This document shows positions 22,352 to 37,300 of a stretch of 64,000 nt of DNA, piece after piece. Numbering within the stretch: the first letter of the stretch is position 1; every line of letters begins with the position of its first letter. Source of the DNA: Strongylocentrotus droebachiensis. Lineage: Eukaryota; Echinodermata; Echinoidea; Camarodonta; Strongylocentrotidae. The stretch covers positions 186,001 to 250,000 of the forward strand of contig JAVYIG010000884.1 of assembly GCA_035222895.1 (NCBI GenBank), written 5' to 3'. The notes under the pieces are model-generated. The model was not told the origin of the DNA. It made no database searches and worked only from the letters and a program-made list of their open reading frames with translations. The translations under genes were made by a program, and so were the position numbers.

Positions 22352-25300
22352 AAGGAGAGAGTGTGAGTGAAAGAGACAGGGGAGGGAGAGGAGAGAAAGA
22401 GAAAGTAATGACACAAGAGGGAGACAGCAAGCAACAGAAACAAAAATGAAGATGGAGAAAGATAAGAGGAGAGGGGTGAACAAAATAAGGAGAGAAATAC
22501 AAAGAAATAACAAGAAAAGAGAGAGAAAGAGTTGAAAAAGAGGAGAAAGAGAAATAACAAATGCAAAGTTTCAATTTGCTATAACAATGTCAATATAATA
22601 CAATACACTTGTAAGCTATATTAGACATGGATATGCAGGGAGCAAAATATTCAACAAGCCAACATAAATACTGTTTATACATGTACATAACATTTAAAGA
22701 GGCAAAATAATGAATAGCTTAACTTTTGATGGGATGAAAGGGGGATAAAAGAGGAAAAATAAATTAACATAACATGTGAAACAGCATAAAATACAGTAAA
22801 GAAAACTGACAAAAAGAAAGCAAGAAAAAAGGGTTTAATAAGTTATTAAAATAAACATAATAAAAAGGATTATTGATGGAAAAGAACCACATAAAGTTAC
22901 AGCGAGAATAGAATGGAAGCGTCATGTAAGAGTAAGCAAGGTAATACAATGCAACATACACTATGACAACAAATGAACCAGACAAACAAACAAACAAAGC
23001 AAGGATCATAAGAACATCATGAGACGACACAATACTGTTAGACAGCATCCATGCCTTGTGAAAGCAGAAAGAGCCATCTTTGCAAGCAACATAAAGCCAC
23101 ACACAGTACCAAACTACTCTCTTAAATACTCTCCTACTGTATTGAACTCTTTTTTTACAACACTTTCACCCATTTTTCTGTTAACCCTTAAGCTACCAAA
23201 ACCTTGTAAGCTTGAATCAGTAATAAAGCTGCCTTTTCACTACTGGGCTGGCTGTATTGTTCAGAATGTGTTGCAAGTGTGACTGATTCTATTCTATAGT
23301 CCATCCTTCAGTATTTTGTTTGGGTACTTCATTACATAGAAATATTGGCAGTTTGGGATAGATCATACAATTACATTTCTTTCTGGGTCGGTATAAAAAA
23401 GCTGGCGCATTAACGGTTAATGATACCCTCTCATGATTCTACACATGTTTTCCCAAAAGAGGTTTCATATCCTGAACATGAGCCCTGGTCAGAAGAAAGT
23501 TGCAATAATAATTGTTTTCATTAAACGGAAAATAATCTAAGAGTTTTGCTAAAACGATCTATCCTCCCCCTTTTTTTCCTCCTTGGAATTGATTGCACAA
23601 TTTGTTTGACAAAATAATTTTTCTGTGCATTACATTATAATAGTTAGTGATGTATTTGTACATTTAGTAATAATTAATAAGTAAATGATTACTTGTAGGC
23701 CTACCTGTAGTTGGATTACATGTAGGTAATGAGTATTTACAGGGTTTAGCAAAGCTGCAGCAGTTTGTAACACACAATAATTTACTAATGGAGGTGCCTG
23801 CAGGGAAGACTATAATACAAAATACTTTTCTGAATCTTTGTGTTCATTCAAATTGAATGATACTTTATCACTTTAAATGCCATCTGTACTAGTTTGGCTA
23901 GGAGGGATTAGACCACCCAGGGAGGTCATTGACAGATCATCAACTCAGCTCTCAATTAATATAAGAAAAAGAGGTTCATGGGGGACCAATGGTCCCTGAT
24001 TAGGCATTATTTTCTATAAAGAGGGAGCAAGTAGATACAAGTAGTACAGTGGGGCTTTAAGCAGGAGAAACAAAAAAAGCAACATGTACCATATTTTTCT
24101 TGCAACGGAACATTTCTAAGTTTTCTAGTCGGGCCGTTCTGGGATATTGGTGCAAATTTGTTACAACTATATTGACTTTAATATTACCACATATTGTTTA
24201 CTGTAATTATTGATAATCATATTATTGTTTGTTGATTTGTGACACTCAGTTAGTGACAAGGAAAAAGTTCTGTTAATTCAAGATTTTTCTAGTATGTAGA
24301 CCAACAGTAACAAAACCCATATTTGGCACTTAAAATTAATCCTAGCACGCTACGTACATGTACATCCACATATTATACATATACTTAAAATTAAAATATT
24401 AGGGTTAACATCATCTTCCCATAGTACCAACTGAAAATATAGCAACTGCATTATTATTCCTAAATCAATAGAATTCACCCTTTACAGTACAATATCATTT
24501 GAACATCCAAACTTGAAAATCACACTTAAAAATCCTAACATTAAACTCAAACATGAACTTGGATCATTGAGCTTGGATCACCCTATGGGAATTATAAACT
24601 TAACTAAAAAATAACTCTAATTCATTCGTCGATAAAATGAGGTTGAAATTAAACCAGTATTTAGATGTATAATAATGAGAATGTTCTTCTCAACAAAATG
24701 CATTTGCCTTAATTTTATTATGTATCAAACTGGTGTTTGAAAAGGATTAGCTGCCCAATATTAAAATGTTACAAATAGACACTCTTGTTCAATATATTTT
24801 TAGGTGACATTGCTGGTAACTCAACGATTTTTCAGTATTCTTTCTTTCTTTTTCTTTTTTTTTAGTTCCTGAGAGCATTTTAAAAACAAAAATGTTCACA
24901 ACATTTCTTAATTTACATTGGGCAGTGATATTTTTTCTTTTCCTCCTACTTGTTATTCTTCAAGGCTGCATTTTGAAGCGCTTCTAAATCATGACCGATA
25001 TTCTCTAGAATATTTTTCAATTCACAAGATTGGTCGATAGGTGTGTTTCTGTACTTGCCCAGGGGGGCTTATAATTATGACTACTATGCTCTAAAACATT
25101 TGTCAATTCTGAAGATTGGTTGGTAGGTGTGTTTCCAAGGGAGTATTCTGTCAAGTTTTCCTGTGCTCCTATAAACTATAAAGTGGGTGCAAAAATACTT
25201 TTTAGATTTGTTCAGCGGTTGCGTTGCATTTTGAAGCGAACAATTACAAACACTTTCCACGACTGCTACAGGGGTGTATCTATTTAGAAGATTTGTCACT

Positions 25301-28300
25301 GATAGCCATTTTTCAGAATTGTCCAGGGAGGATTTCGCACAAGCATTCCTGCCCCTGTATTAAGCTCACTCATACATGACACAGTAAACCTCTTCGGAAA
25401 AATAAAAACCATTTTAAGAGTAAACGAATGGCGAGTGGGGTAATGGAAGAGTATCTACATGTATGCGTAACAAGTCCCTACGCTTGTCCGTGAGTTATAC
25501 GATACAGGAATGTGAAGCGCATGACATGTATTTCCATAGCTAGTAGAGAAGAGACAGTTATGCCACAGGAAGTTGTGCTCATACACAAGTCAAATTCATT
25601 CCCTAAATAGTTCCCTCCCATTGTGTGGTGTTGTTGTGATTGTATGTGGAATAGCTTGCCAATAGAAATACGAAGCTCTCCATCTCTCAATGTCTTCAAA
25701 TCCAAATTAAAAACATATTTGTTCAATTGAGAGATTCTATTTTCTAGAATTCAGTAGAAAAGGAGCTCTGAACCAGCTCAGCTGAATATATTTTGTATCA
25801 AAGCTGCGCTATATAAATTCATTATTATTATTATTACGTGAGAGGGTTGTGTCGAGGTATAGTGGTCCTTTTGCAAGACATTTATCCACATTTTCAACTC
25901 TCCACCCATGTAGCTGTAATAATAATATTATAAAGCGCTTAGAGATATCATTATGTATTAAACGCTATATTTACCCAGAACAGTATGGTGAATATCAAAG
26001 AGGGAACTAAGCTCCATGAATTTACTTGAAACATGCACGCGTGCCCGTGACACAATTCCATGTTATCTCTCTCGATTCGCCACGCTTATAGCATCAGGGA
26101 TGCCAGTAAGAATTGATCATAGGGCCTGATACACCTAAACTGAGATAATTTGTACCCCAAAAATCCTACACTATGGCCTGAAAATGAATCGCCATGGCCT
26201 AAATTCAGACTAATGCCTGAAAACTGGCATCCCTGTAGCATTGTTTTTGCGGCGCAGGGCATTATTCTTTTTTTGGGGTTGGTTTACCGCGTCATGTCTG
26301 ACTGAAGCTTGACTTACAAGATTGGCTTCTCTTTCTCTCTCAACCAGGATCTTGGATTGTTTGGTTTTTCCTGTTTGTTGCGGCGGCGGCGGCTGCTGTG
26401 CTTGCTGTTCGTGTTTAAATGGAGAGACAATGAGAGTTATGGAACAAGATGGCGGACTAATGAATATTAATGAGTCAGAATGAATCAGGAGAGCTTAGGT
26501 ATTTGTTCTAGTTCATCGTGACTGTGCCATGGACCAGTGATGGCCTGGTGGTAGAGTCGCTGCCCGGCAAGCAGTAGATGCAGGTTCAAGTCCCGCTGGT
26601 TCCAAGATTTGTTCTTACTTGTTTTTCAATACAGATCGATCAATCGATCTTATTTACTGGGTGTAAGCCACAAATATGTTTAAATAAAGATGGAGGCTGC
26701 AGAACAGCATGGATAAATGACATTGATCTACATTTGCCACACTCAACCCAGGTGATGTAAATGGGTACCTGGCAGGAATTAATTCCTTGAAATGCCAGGG
26801 TAATAATCGGGAGTGCCAGGAGTGTCAAGTCTGACAGACATGAGCGCTATACAGTGCGTCCAAGAAAAAAAGAAACCGAGAATTATCGATGTTTTATCAT
26901 AACTTAATCACAATTATAATTAATAAATGACACATATTTGTAAAGCTTAGATCCTCCTCTTTCATTTGATGCAACTCATATGATGCATATTTCACGCATT
27001 AAATGATTAAAAACAATTTTAAGAAAGGAAACCAAAAAGTCATTTTTAGGGCGGTATCTGAATTTCAAGGAGAAAATCACATTTCTAGAAAGTTCAATTT
27101 CTGCCCTTTCATACGACACCTCAATCAGGAAAAGTAATGCTTGCATTTCCATAATTTGATTAAACAAGATCATTTTCACTGGCTGCCTGCCGTAACAACA
27201 AACAGAGTTGACAAAAGTCTTAACTCCGTTTCGTTGACGATCAGCCATGCATCCAGTCTTTCGTCTTCTTTGTGAAATATGCATCATGTGAGTTGCATCA
27301 GACGAAAGAGGAGGTCTAAGCTTTACTAATATGTGTCATTTATTAATTATAATTGTGATTAAGTTATGATAAAACATAGATAATTCTTGGTTTTGTTTTT
27401 TCTGGGACGCACTGTACAAGAACCAACTATTATTATTATTATTCATGAACACAGCGGAAAGTGACAACCCCTTCTCCTATGATCTCCCCTCCCCCCATTA
27501 AAGCACTCACACCCCTATCCGCTTTACGCAAAAAAAGCTGGCATCCTAATCAATTCCTATCGGCCATAAAATGGATAGTCGGTTCGCTGATCCCTTGACT
27601 CTTAAATCTTCAGACCACATAAGAGTTACCATGTACATGTACAATACCTGGGGGTTGTTTCACAAAGATCCTAAGTTAAACTTATCTCTAAGTTGGACTT
27701 AGCAATTATGGAAAACCGTTAGAATCTTTGAAAATATTTTAGAAGGCATAAAATGTTGATTCAAATCATTAACATTTTCTATTATCAATGAGATTCCATG
27801 TTCTTGATGTGGAATTTATGGATGGTCTACAATACTTGAATTTTTGCTTTTGAATATATTGTAGTTTAAGGCTCCAAATGGCTCTCCATAATTTTTAAGT
27901 CCAACTTAGAGTTAAGTTCGACTTGGGATTTTTGTGAAACACCCCCCTGGTTTTAAAACCAGTGATCGATTGCGATTTCATATTTGCCAATTTGTTGAAC
28001 AGTTATAAAATGTGTAGAAATTATGTTTTGTTAGTTCAGATTCTTCAAGATTGTTTACAGACATGGGGACGTTGCTTGGGGGCAAAATTTCCTTCATCAA
28101 TTTCCAGAAAAGCTCTTTCTAATATTTCCCAGAGCTCCTTTTTTAGCTTTCAGAAGGTTTTTCTGCTCTCTGTTTCTTTTGACTTTTACTGGTACATATA
28201 TCTCATTTGCTAACTACAGTGACACCTGTCTATAATGACCAGCCAAGGGAGACAGAAAAGTGGTCTTTATGTACAGGTGCCTGTAGTACATGTTTCAATG

Positions 28301-31300
28301 AGAAACCATTTTCAAGGGAAACAAAAAATGTGGTCTTTGTAGACAGATGGTCACTAAAACAGGTTCGACTGCACCACAAATTCACCACAAAACCTGTTAA
28401 AAAAACTCATGCTGACTTCAGTCGGATTTCTCAAATGAAAAACATGTAAGCCTTTGAAAAATCAATCTGTCTTTCTGAAAGGGCTTAGGTGGATTCTTGG
28501 AACAGATTAAATCAACATTGGACTGATAAGAGATGATTGCAATCGATCACTAGATTTGGATGTCACAGGAGTTCGACACCTGAAGATCAACAGTTACCAT
28601 GTTACAACATCAAACCAAACATACCTTAATACATGCACTTCAGTAACAACCCAAATCACTTCATGAAAAATGGAAATGTAAATTGCCTGAGAATATGAGG
28701 ATGTTACGGTATTAGGCCCAAATAAACCTCAAACTTGAACAACCCAAAACACCTCAGCAAAATTTAAAATTTATGTACACAAAATTATGACAGTAATAAA
28801 GATGTTAGAACAAATGGACCACTAAAAATGTATATGTAATATGTAGATGTCATATGAAAATGTTAAAAACACAAACCACACCACACACAAGTGAGTCATA
28901 TATGGAATAAAAAGTCATTTGAAAACAATTGCTCTGAAGAATGACTCTAGGAAAATGGAAAGTGTAGTCAAGAGGGCGAGTAAAATAACAGAAACTAGAC
29001 GAAACCTGGCACAAGAATGCAAGGCATGAATCCTCCAAAAAGCTAAACAGAATCACAATCTAAATTACTTATACAAATTATTATGGTCAGGAAGGAGAAT
29101 GCGCTCATTGAAATGTCGGACAAGCCGATATTTGAGCTCATATGTACCAAACTCTGCTTCCTCCAAGGTCTTCAGCATGGTGACAACCTACTTCTCAGAA
29201 TGATGATCCTATAGCTCATCCCATAGAAGAACATATGTTGATTCAATCTTAAAATGCATTTAATCACACAACATTTGGAGACTACATACAGTTTTTAGGA
29301 ATAATCCCGACAGAGGAACCCTGTGTCTTCTGGGGGGTGTTTTACAAGGATCCTAAGTTGAACTTATTTCCTAGTTGGACTTGAGAATTATGGAAAGCCG
29401 TTAGCGTCTACGCAAATATTTTGTCAAAGTTATTTCAAAAGGCATTCAAATGTTGATTCAAATCATTCATATTTTCTATTTAATCAAGGAGATTTCAAAT
29501 TCTTAATGTGGAATTTGTAAAAAGTCTAAAATACTTGAATTTTCGCTTTTGAACATAATTTATTTTAAGGCTACAAATGGCTATCCATAATGTTTAAGTC
29601 CAACTTAGAGTCAAGTTTGACTTAGGATCTTTGTGAAACACCCCCAGGTCCTATGCTTCATAGTGTATAATTGAGGGTAAATGCCATCCCCAAGGGCACT
29701 AAAGCATGCTATCCTTGCTGATATGGAGTGAAATCAATTGCAACCCTGTAAATGAAAGTTAATGGCACTTCTGCACAAACGGTTACATTTAAATGCAACT
29801 AAAATATTTAAACACAAGTCCAGAATACACTAATCCTCTTGGTTGAAAATCAGGAAGTGTTTGATTTTTTTTAGATGTATTTCAACGTAACTTATTATAC
29901 ATGAGGGCAAAGAGCTCATAAGTTTGTGATTGACTGGAAAGATATGCAATCAATTTGGCTCCCATTAAAAGAAGCCCTGGGGGGCGTTTCACAAAGCCTT
30001 TTTTCAATGACAAAAATCAGTGAGAAATCTGCTGATAACCAATCAGAGGAAAGGATTTCACTAGCTTATAACAAAAACTGTCATTTGTCACTGATGACAA
30101 TTAAGTTTTGTGAAACACCCCCCTGGTTTTGAACCTCGGACCTTCCAAATCAAAACCCTCTCCATTAACTACTAAACCTCTGCATCCTTCTCTGACTTAC
30201 CTGCTGAGCGGCAGAAGCGCTCGCAACCGTTGGTGCGTTGCTGAAGTTCGAGGAGGCCGAGGCAACAGACGCCGACTGGGGTGCAGACCCTTGTGCCTGG
30301 GCCTGGGCTTGGGCTTGTTGGGCGGCCTTCTGCCTGGCCGCTGCAGCTGCTGCTGCTGCTGCGGCTGCTGCTGATGCTGCAGCAGCTGCGGCAGACTGTG
30401 CCTGTGATTGCTGTTGTTGCTGCTGCTGTTGTTGCTGTTGTTGTTGATTGCTCTGCAACACAAGCAATATATTTCAGGTTTTCAAAAGTGTTCCTCAATA
30501 GTTTGTTTAATGCTGCTTTATATAAGTATTGGCTTGCATGGTGATGTAGATATACAGTAGGCTTACGGTTGCACCATGTTAGAGATGGGGGTGGATTGGG
30601 GAGTCTGTAATCTTACTTTCTCAAGTGTGTGTAGTCCTGAAAAGGACTGTTGGTCTTCTTTCTTGAGCTCATAGTTCTAATAGTTTTTTGTGAGAATAAT
30701 TAACTCATTCATTAGTTTAACTTAAAACGGAAGAAAAAAAAACCTTCATCTACTTTTATTAATACCGCAATACAAATAACAGTACATTTGAACATAATAA
30801 TAGAAAATATGAAAATATAAAACCGTAGTAAAAATAGAAAATGGTGCTTCCGTAAGAGCCATAAGGCTTGACAATTGAATGCACCAGGCACACAAGTGAT
30901 AATATCATAGGCTGTTAAAACCACATGTTGCTGCAATCTTACCTGTTGTTGCTGCTGTTGTTGCTGTTGCTGTTGTTGTTGCATTGATGGTGGAGTCTGA
31001 TAGAGTAGTAGAAATGAGATTTGAAATTCACGCACAACATGCTTTAAAAACTGATGCAGCAAATTGAATAGAACAGGAAGGGCTGTATCCATAGATACAA
31101 TGTAGAAACATAATTTCACCATGAAAAAAAAGATTTTGGAAGGTTCTAAGGTATGATTTAACTTCTGAAAGTACATGTTGAGAAACATGTCAACAAGGTG
31201 ATGAAAGGCATGGTGGTATGGACGGTTACAACGTTACAAAGAATTGATCATTGACATTTTGACATTGCTCGGTGCATGAATCGGTTCATTGCAAGCAAAG

Positions 31301-34300
31301 GCTTATCGACACTATGACAATGAAATCTGGGAAATGGGCTTGTGACACACATGCTTTATTCAATTTTATAAGATGATGACGTGGATCCTAAAAAAATGAT
31401 TGGTTGAAAGCGTACATGTTACCAGGCATTTTTTTAGCCTAACACATAATTTGGATAATGACCGGTCATTATCAAAATCATGTTTAAAACATCATTTTTT
31501 AAAACAAATAAAACATAATCTTATAAAACAAATATAACACATCATTTTGTTCAGTATCTTTGAAACAGTCCAAACACCCTCAGTTCCAAAGGTACCTCGC
31601 GTAGGTAATTCTTACTAATGACCTCATTGCTTTGTATTATTTGTATATTATTATCGTACAGAATTGCCTCTAGTATGGAAGTTTAAAAAATATGAATTGC
31701 AGGTACATTATGATATTTGACATGGTTGGGTGTGTGAATCAGTTCATGATGCAAACAAACACTGGTTACTCATTACCGAGCCATTGGCTAGTAAGTAAAT
31801 AAATAAATAAATATATAAATAAATAAATAAAAATAAATACAAATAAATATATACATAAATAAATATATGAATAAATATATAAATAAACAAGGGAAACGCT
31901 CTCGGCGGTCTCGCCTGCATAACGCAATTCAATATGATAAACCAGAACGTCAATGACGTACATTGTAGTGCTCATCCGCATCTCGCAACAACAAATATCG
32001 TGGTACACTTTTGAACTGGTCAAAAAATAAAAATGTGATGCCCTTGAAGGGACATAATTTCATTTCATTTGCATAAAGTACCATAAATAATCAATGGAGC
32101 AAAATCTCAAAATTCTGTGTAGAATTTTAGTGTTCCAAATTTAGCTCTACCAGATAAGGCAAACCAAATCAAAATCGGTCAAGAAATGAGGGAGAAGAAG
32201 CAATTTTTGTTATTTTTGGAATAAATTTGCAAAAATTACCATAATTAATTAATGGAGAACAATTTCAAAATTCTGTGTAGACCTTTAGTGTACCAAAGTT
32301 AGCTCTACGATATAAAGCAAACCAAATCAAAATCGGTCGAAATATGAAGGAGAAGAAGCATTTTTTGTGATTTTTAAATTATTTTTGGAATAAATTTGCA
32401 TTATTATCATAATTAATCAATGGGAGTAAAATCTCAAAATTCTGTGTAGAACTTTAGTGTTCCAAATTTAGCTCTACCAGATAAGGCAAACCAAATCAAA
32501 ATCGGTCAAGAAATGAGGGAGAAGAAGCAATTTTTGTTATTTTTGGAAAAAATTTGCATAAATTACCATTATTAATTAATGGAGAACAATTTCAAAATTC
32601 GGTGTAGAAGTTTAGTGTACCAAAGTTAGCTCTACCAGATAAAGCAAACCAAATCAAAATCGGTCGAGAAATGAAGGAGAAGAAGCATTTTTTGTGATTT
32701 CAAATAAATTTGCATAAATTAGCATAGATAATGAATTTCACGATTCTGTGTACAAGTTTTAAATCCCCCTCCTAGCCCTATCATATGAAACAATCAGAAT
32801 CAAAATCGGTTGAAAAATAACGAAGCATTTTGAAAATCTTGATGATGATGCCACAACATAGTCCAAGTCTGTTGACCTGAAATGACCTTTGACCTTGACT
32901 TTGTAATCTGAAATTCTACTCACATGATTGGGGATACTTGATTACCCTATAGTCCAAGTTTCATTGACTCAGAACTTATAGTTTAAAAATTATATCAAAA
33001 ATTCAAAAATTCAAAAACTTAACCTTAGGTTAAGTTTTCGATGATGATGCTACAACATAGTCCAAGTCTGTTGACCTGAAATGACCTTTGACCTTGACTT
33101 TGTGATCTGAAATTCTACTCACATGATTGGGGATACTTGATTACCCTATAATCCAAGTTTCATTGACTAAGAACCTATACTTTAAAAATTATATCAAAAA
33201 TTCAAAAACTTAACCTTAGGTTAAGTTTTTGATGTTGACGCCGTCGCCGCCGTCGCCGCCGTCGCCGTCACCGGAAAAGCGGCGCCTATGTCTCGCTTTT
33301 TGCTACGCAGGCGAGACAATAAATAAGTAAATATATAAATAAATATATAAATGAATAAATAAATAAAGAAAATTTAAAAAATAAATAAAAAAAAAGTAGC
33401 AGCATATATGTATGCATTTACAAAATGAAGAATATGAAGTGCAAGAATGCTGATTTTTTTTTTCTCACCTGTTCATGATTCTTCTTGTGCCTGGTGACTA
33501 GGGCTCTGAAGGTATTAACAAAGGCAGCTTGGTCGATCGGTATCAGTCCCACAAACTGAAGTTTTTGTACGGAGTAGAGCAAGATGAGCACTCGTATGCT
33601 TGAGGGACCCTCAGTAGGAAAGTGCACACAACCGGCCTAGTGTTTGAAAAGAAAGCAATTTTGGGAAATGAGATAGGGATACAATGAAATTAAGATGAAA
33701 ATGTGATGGTAGGTAAACAAAATGTCATTCTTTAGGAAAAATAATTGAGGTGAAATAAAATCTAGGACATATTATATAATAATAATATTCTGTGTTTATA
33801 TAGAAATTAATAAATCAATGATGTCGCTAAGCGCTTTAGAGATATAGTATTAACCCGGTCATCGGATTCAGGCTTGCCTGCACACAGAGTATGCACATTC
33901 TCCACTCCCTGGGGAGCATTCCAATTAAGCACTATTTTACAGGCGCTCAAAATGCTGAGCAAACTACATCAAACGTTCTACTACACAAATACTTACAAAT
34001 GGTTTTTGTGTAGACCTGATGAGAGCCCTGTATGACTGCATGTCACTGTCTTTGTCTGGAAAGGAGAATAACACTGTCTTGTTGTTCTTTACTAGAGATC
34101 CAAGTTGTTGCTAAAATAAAAAGAATGCAAAGATGACAACAAGTTGAATTTTGGTTGGTTTGTTTGTAGAAGTGTCGGGGTCGAGTGGTTTAAGCACTTG
34201 ACTTGCAATTCAAAGGACGTGGTTCAATCCCGATACGGCACTAACATCCTTTGGCAAGGCATTAATCTTTATTTGCCACACTCGACCCAGGTGGGGTAAG

Positions 34301-37300
34301 TGGGTACCTGACAGGAAATGATTCCTTGAAATGATAAGGCACAGTAATGGCAGCTAGGCTAAAGCCGGGTATTAAATAATTAATGCGAATAGAATTTCTA
34401 GATAGACGGCGCTATAGAAATGCCTATAATTATTATTATTATTATTATTTGTTTGTTTGTTTCACCTGACAGCTAAGAAAGCATGTATATGCTTGTAAGT
34501 AAGCAACCAGGGAACCGACGGCTTAAGTCCTTTCCACAGGACTTGGTAATGAGGAGTAATGGTAGACCACTGCTCTACCACTAAGCCATCCCGTCTCAAC
34601 CAAATGTGACCGTGTTCCCAATATGCTTCTGACTATGAATTGATGTCTATAACTACCGAGGCTGTCAAAGTTGAACGACTTGGGCTTAAAATGGACGCAA
34701 TTTCAACGATGCCATGTCAACTTAAAATATTTCAGTTAAACTTTGTGGTATTTGGTATGAAACTGAATCTTATAAATCTAATTATTAGCATTATCATTAT
34801 TACTTACCAAGAACTTGTGAGGAATGACCTGCATAATGAGTTGCTTGGGCCAGGTGTCCGTCTTCAAGTTAGCGTCAGGCTGGGCTAAGATGTGACAGTT
34901 GACCGCTCTCGTCTGCTTCTGGTCATTTGGGAGTGACCGCGACCTCTGAAACGGGATGAAGATAATAAGGTTTTGTTTTCAAAAGGTATCACTATCGATC
35001 AGAAAGAGTAATAAACTGTAATTTTGTCACTGGTTTCACAAAGCAATGTAAAAGTACAAACACAGGCTTCAAGCATTGCACTTGCAAGAACAGTGATAAC
35101 TTGTTAATAGGGATTCTTGTTTAGGCTTCTAATAATGCAAACAGACAACAACATTTTAAATTTATGACTAGATGGGGATCAACTAAGTAAGAGCAGATTC
35201 CAAAATTTGATTACATGAGGTATAGTAAAATGCTAACAACTTGCTTGTGATCTCGTCATTAATCAGAAAAAGGGTAAATCTTTTTCATTTTTAGTTTTTA
35301 TTCCAATGGAGGATGTCACATGCCCAATTTAAGTACAAAGCAATGATCTTGAATGAGAGACCATCAGAATAACCGACCATTTCACAACTGATGATAGAGA
35401 AGGGATTAAGACCTAAGTTCCTCAACAAAGATTACAGAGGTCGTACTGAAATAACTGAAGTAGAACAGTGGGAGGAGAAAAGACAAGAAAGACAGCAGCT
35501 AGCTACGGCTTCAACAGCACAGCCACAAATGACTTTTGTCTGCAGCAACTGCAACAGGACCTACCTCTCTAGGATTGGACTGTTTAGTCATAGCAGGAGC
35601 TGCACACCAAGAAACTAACTAATACAACAGACTAGCGCACTACATTCTATTGTCTTTCGAGACAGACAGATGCCAAGATACTGAAATAAGCAACTTACAT
35701 CATGCCATTCTAGAGAGCCAGTCCAGATGACTTGTTGTGTAGGCTGCTGCTGCTGCTGCTGGGGTTGTCCTGGTACTGCGCCTTGCTGAGGCTGGCCTGG
35801 ACCCACCTGTTGAGGGATTCTTGTTGCTACTCCTATCGCTGCTCCCTGTTAAAACATAGCATAAACATTATTTAATCATCAGGTAAACGTCAGCTAAACC
35901 TGATTATAGTGAGTCCTTAAACACATAAAAACATGGAATATACATTGAAAAGAAAAAAAATACCTAGTTAGCCTTTTCTACATTTATAGTAACCCCAAGA
36001 GGACATAGGCTGTGGTCTATAGAAAATAGGTGATATCCTATACATATAGCAAAATCATATTGTATCCAATAGGCAAAAAGTATGTATTAAATGCAGAATT
36101 TGCTAAATAAGCCGTTCCCCCTCCTCCCAAGTCCTCCATGAACACAGGTCGATAATGTTCTGCAGTTTTGGAATTATAGATTTGCTGGTAAACAATTCTG
36201 AGGGTGGGGGGGGGGGGGGTTATAGAGGAGTGTCACATCTTCTCTCTCTCTCTCTCTCTCTCCTGCTTCTAGTAATACCCATGACCTGGCACCAATATAT
36301 TCATATTTAGTGATCCTTTCTACCAAATTTCAAATTCACATTATTAGGAATAGCTTACTGGTTGTTGTTGCATCATGCTCTGTCCAGGCATAGGTCCGGT
36401 AGGCTGTGGAATAGGAAGATTGACTCCCTAAGAAAAACAAAAGAATGAATAAATTATTAAAATTGCTCCCCTTACATCGATACTTAGCTGGCTATAATCA
36501 TCATCATTTCAACAGCTACCATCATCATTGTCATCACCATCATCATCACCACCATCACTACCATCACCATTATTGTCATCACCAGCGTCACCACCATCAC
36601 CATCACCATTAACACCATCCATCAATACCATCACCACCAAAAAAAAACACCCCACCAACACCACCGGTATATCATCACCCATAACTTACCGGCTTCTGCT
36701 GCTGTCCTATCATGTTATGCCCTATGCCAGTGGGCTGTGGAATAGCAGGGTTCCCTCCCTGGGGTCCATGGTGCGAGGGATCACCACTACCACCAATAAA
36801 TCATCATTATCACTGGCACAATTACCACTACGATAATTATCAACATTAATACCCACATGGCCACTATTACAACCATCATCGTCATCATCATCACCACCAT
36901 CACTGGTATCATCATAACCATCACCATCACCACTGGTATCATTATCACCATTACCATCCCCGGTATCATCATCATCATCATCCCCGGTATCATCATCATC
37001 ATCATCACCGCCACCGTCACTACCACCGGTATCACAGGCAACTAACCGGATTGTGCTGCTGCCCCATCAAGTTCGGCCCCATGCTGGTGGGCTGTGGGAT
37101 AGCAGGGTTCCCTCCCGGGGGTCCGAAGGTGGGCGGGGTCGCCATGCCGCTACCCTGCTTCTGTGCTGGGGCGGGAGTTACTGGTCCTGATTGCTGGGGT
37201 GTGGCCTGCTGCGATGGGAACTGGTTCATGTGTTGACCTGCTAAGATGTTTAGGGTGGTATTAAGCTGGGACTAACTCCAGACTAAATAAAAAATTTGGT

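Noticed and set aside
21749..22574. Long Ser/Leu-rich minus-strand frames upstream of exon B
   Set aside because: They are created by the (GA)n tract. Only 21,776-22,075 is a supported exon, with an AG acceptor at its upper border.
25084..25299. Possible exon on the minus strand in the MED25 intron
   Set aside because: It has no domain I recognise and no convincing splice sites, and nearby sequence shows loosely repeated words, so repeat origin is more likely.
34171..34260. Functional tRNA gene
   Set aside because: Box A and box B are present but the sequence does not close into an acceptor stem and continues into a SINE body repeated elsewhere in the window.
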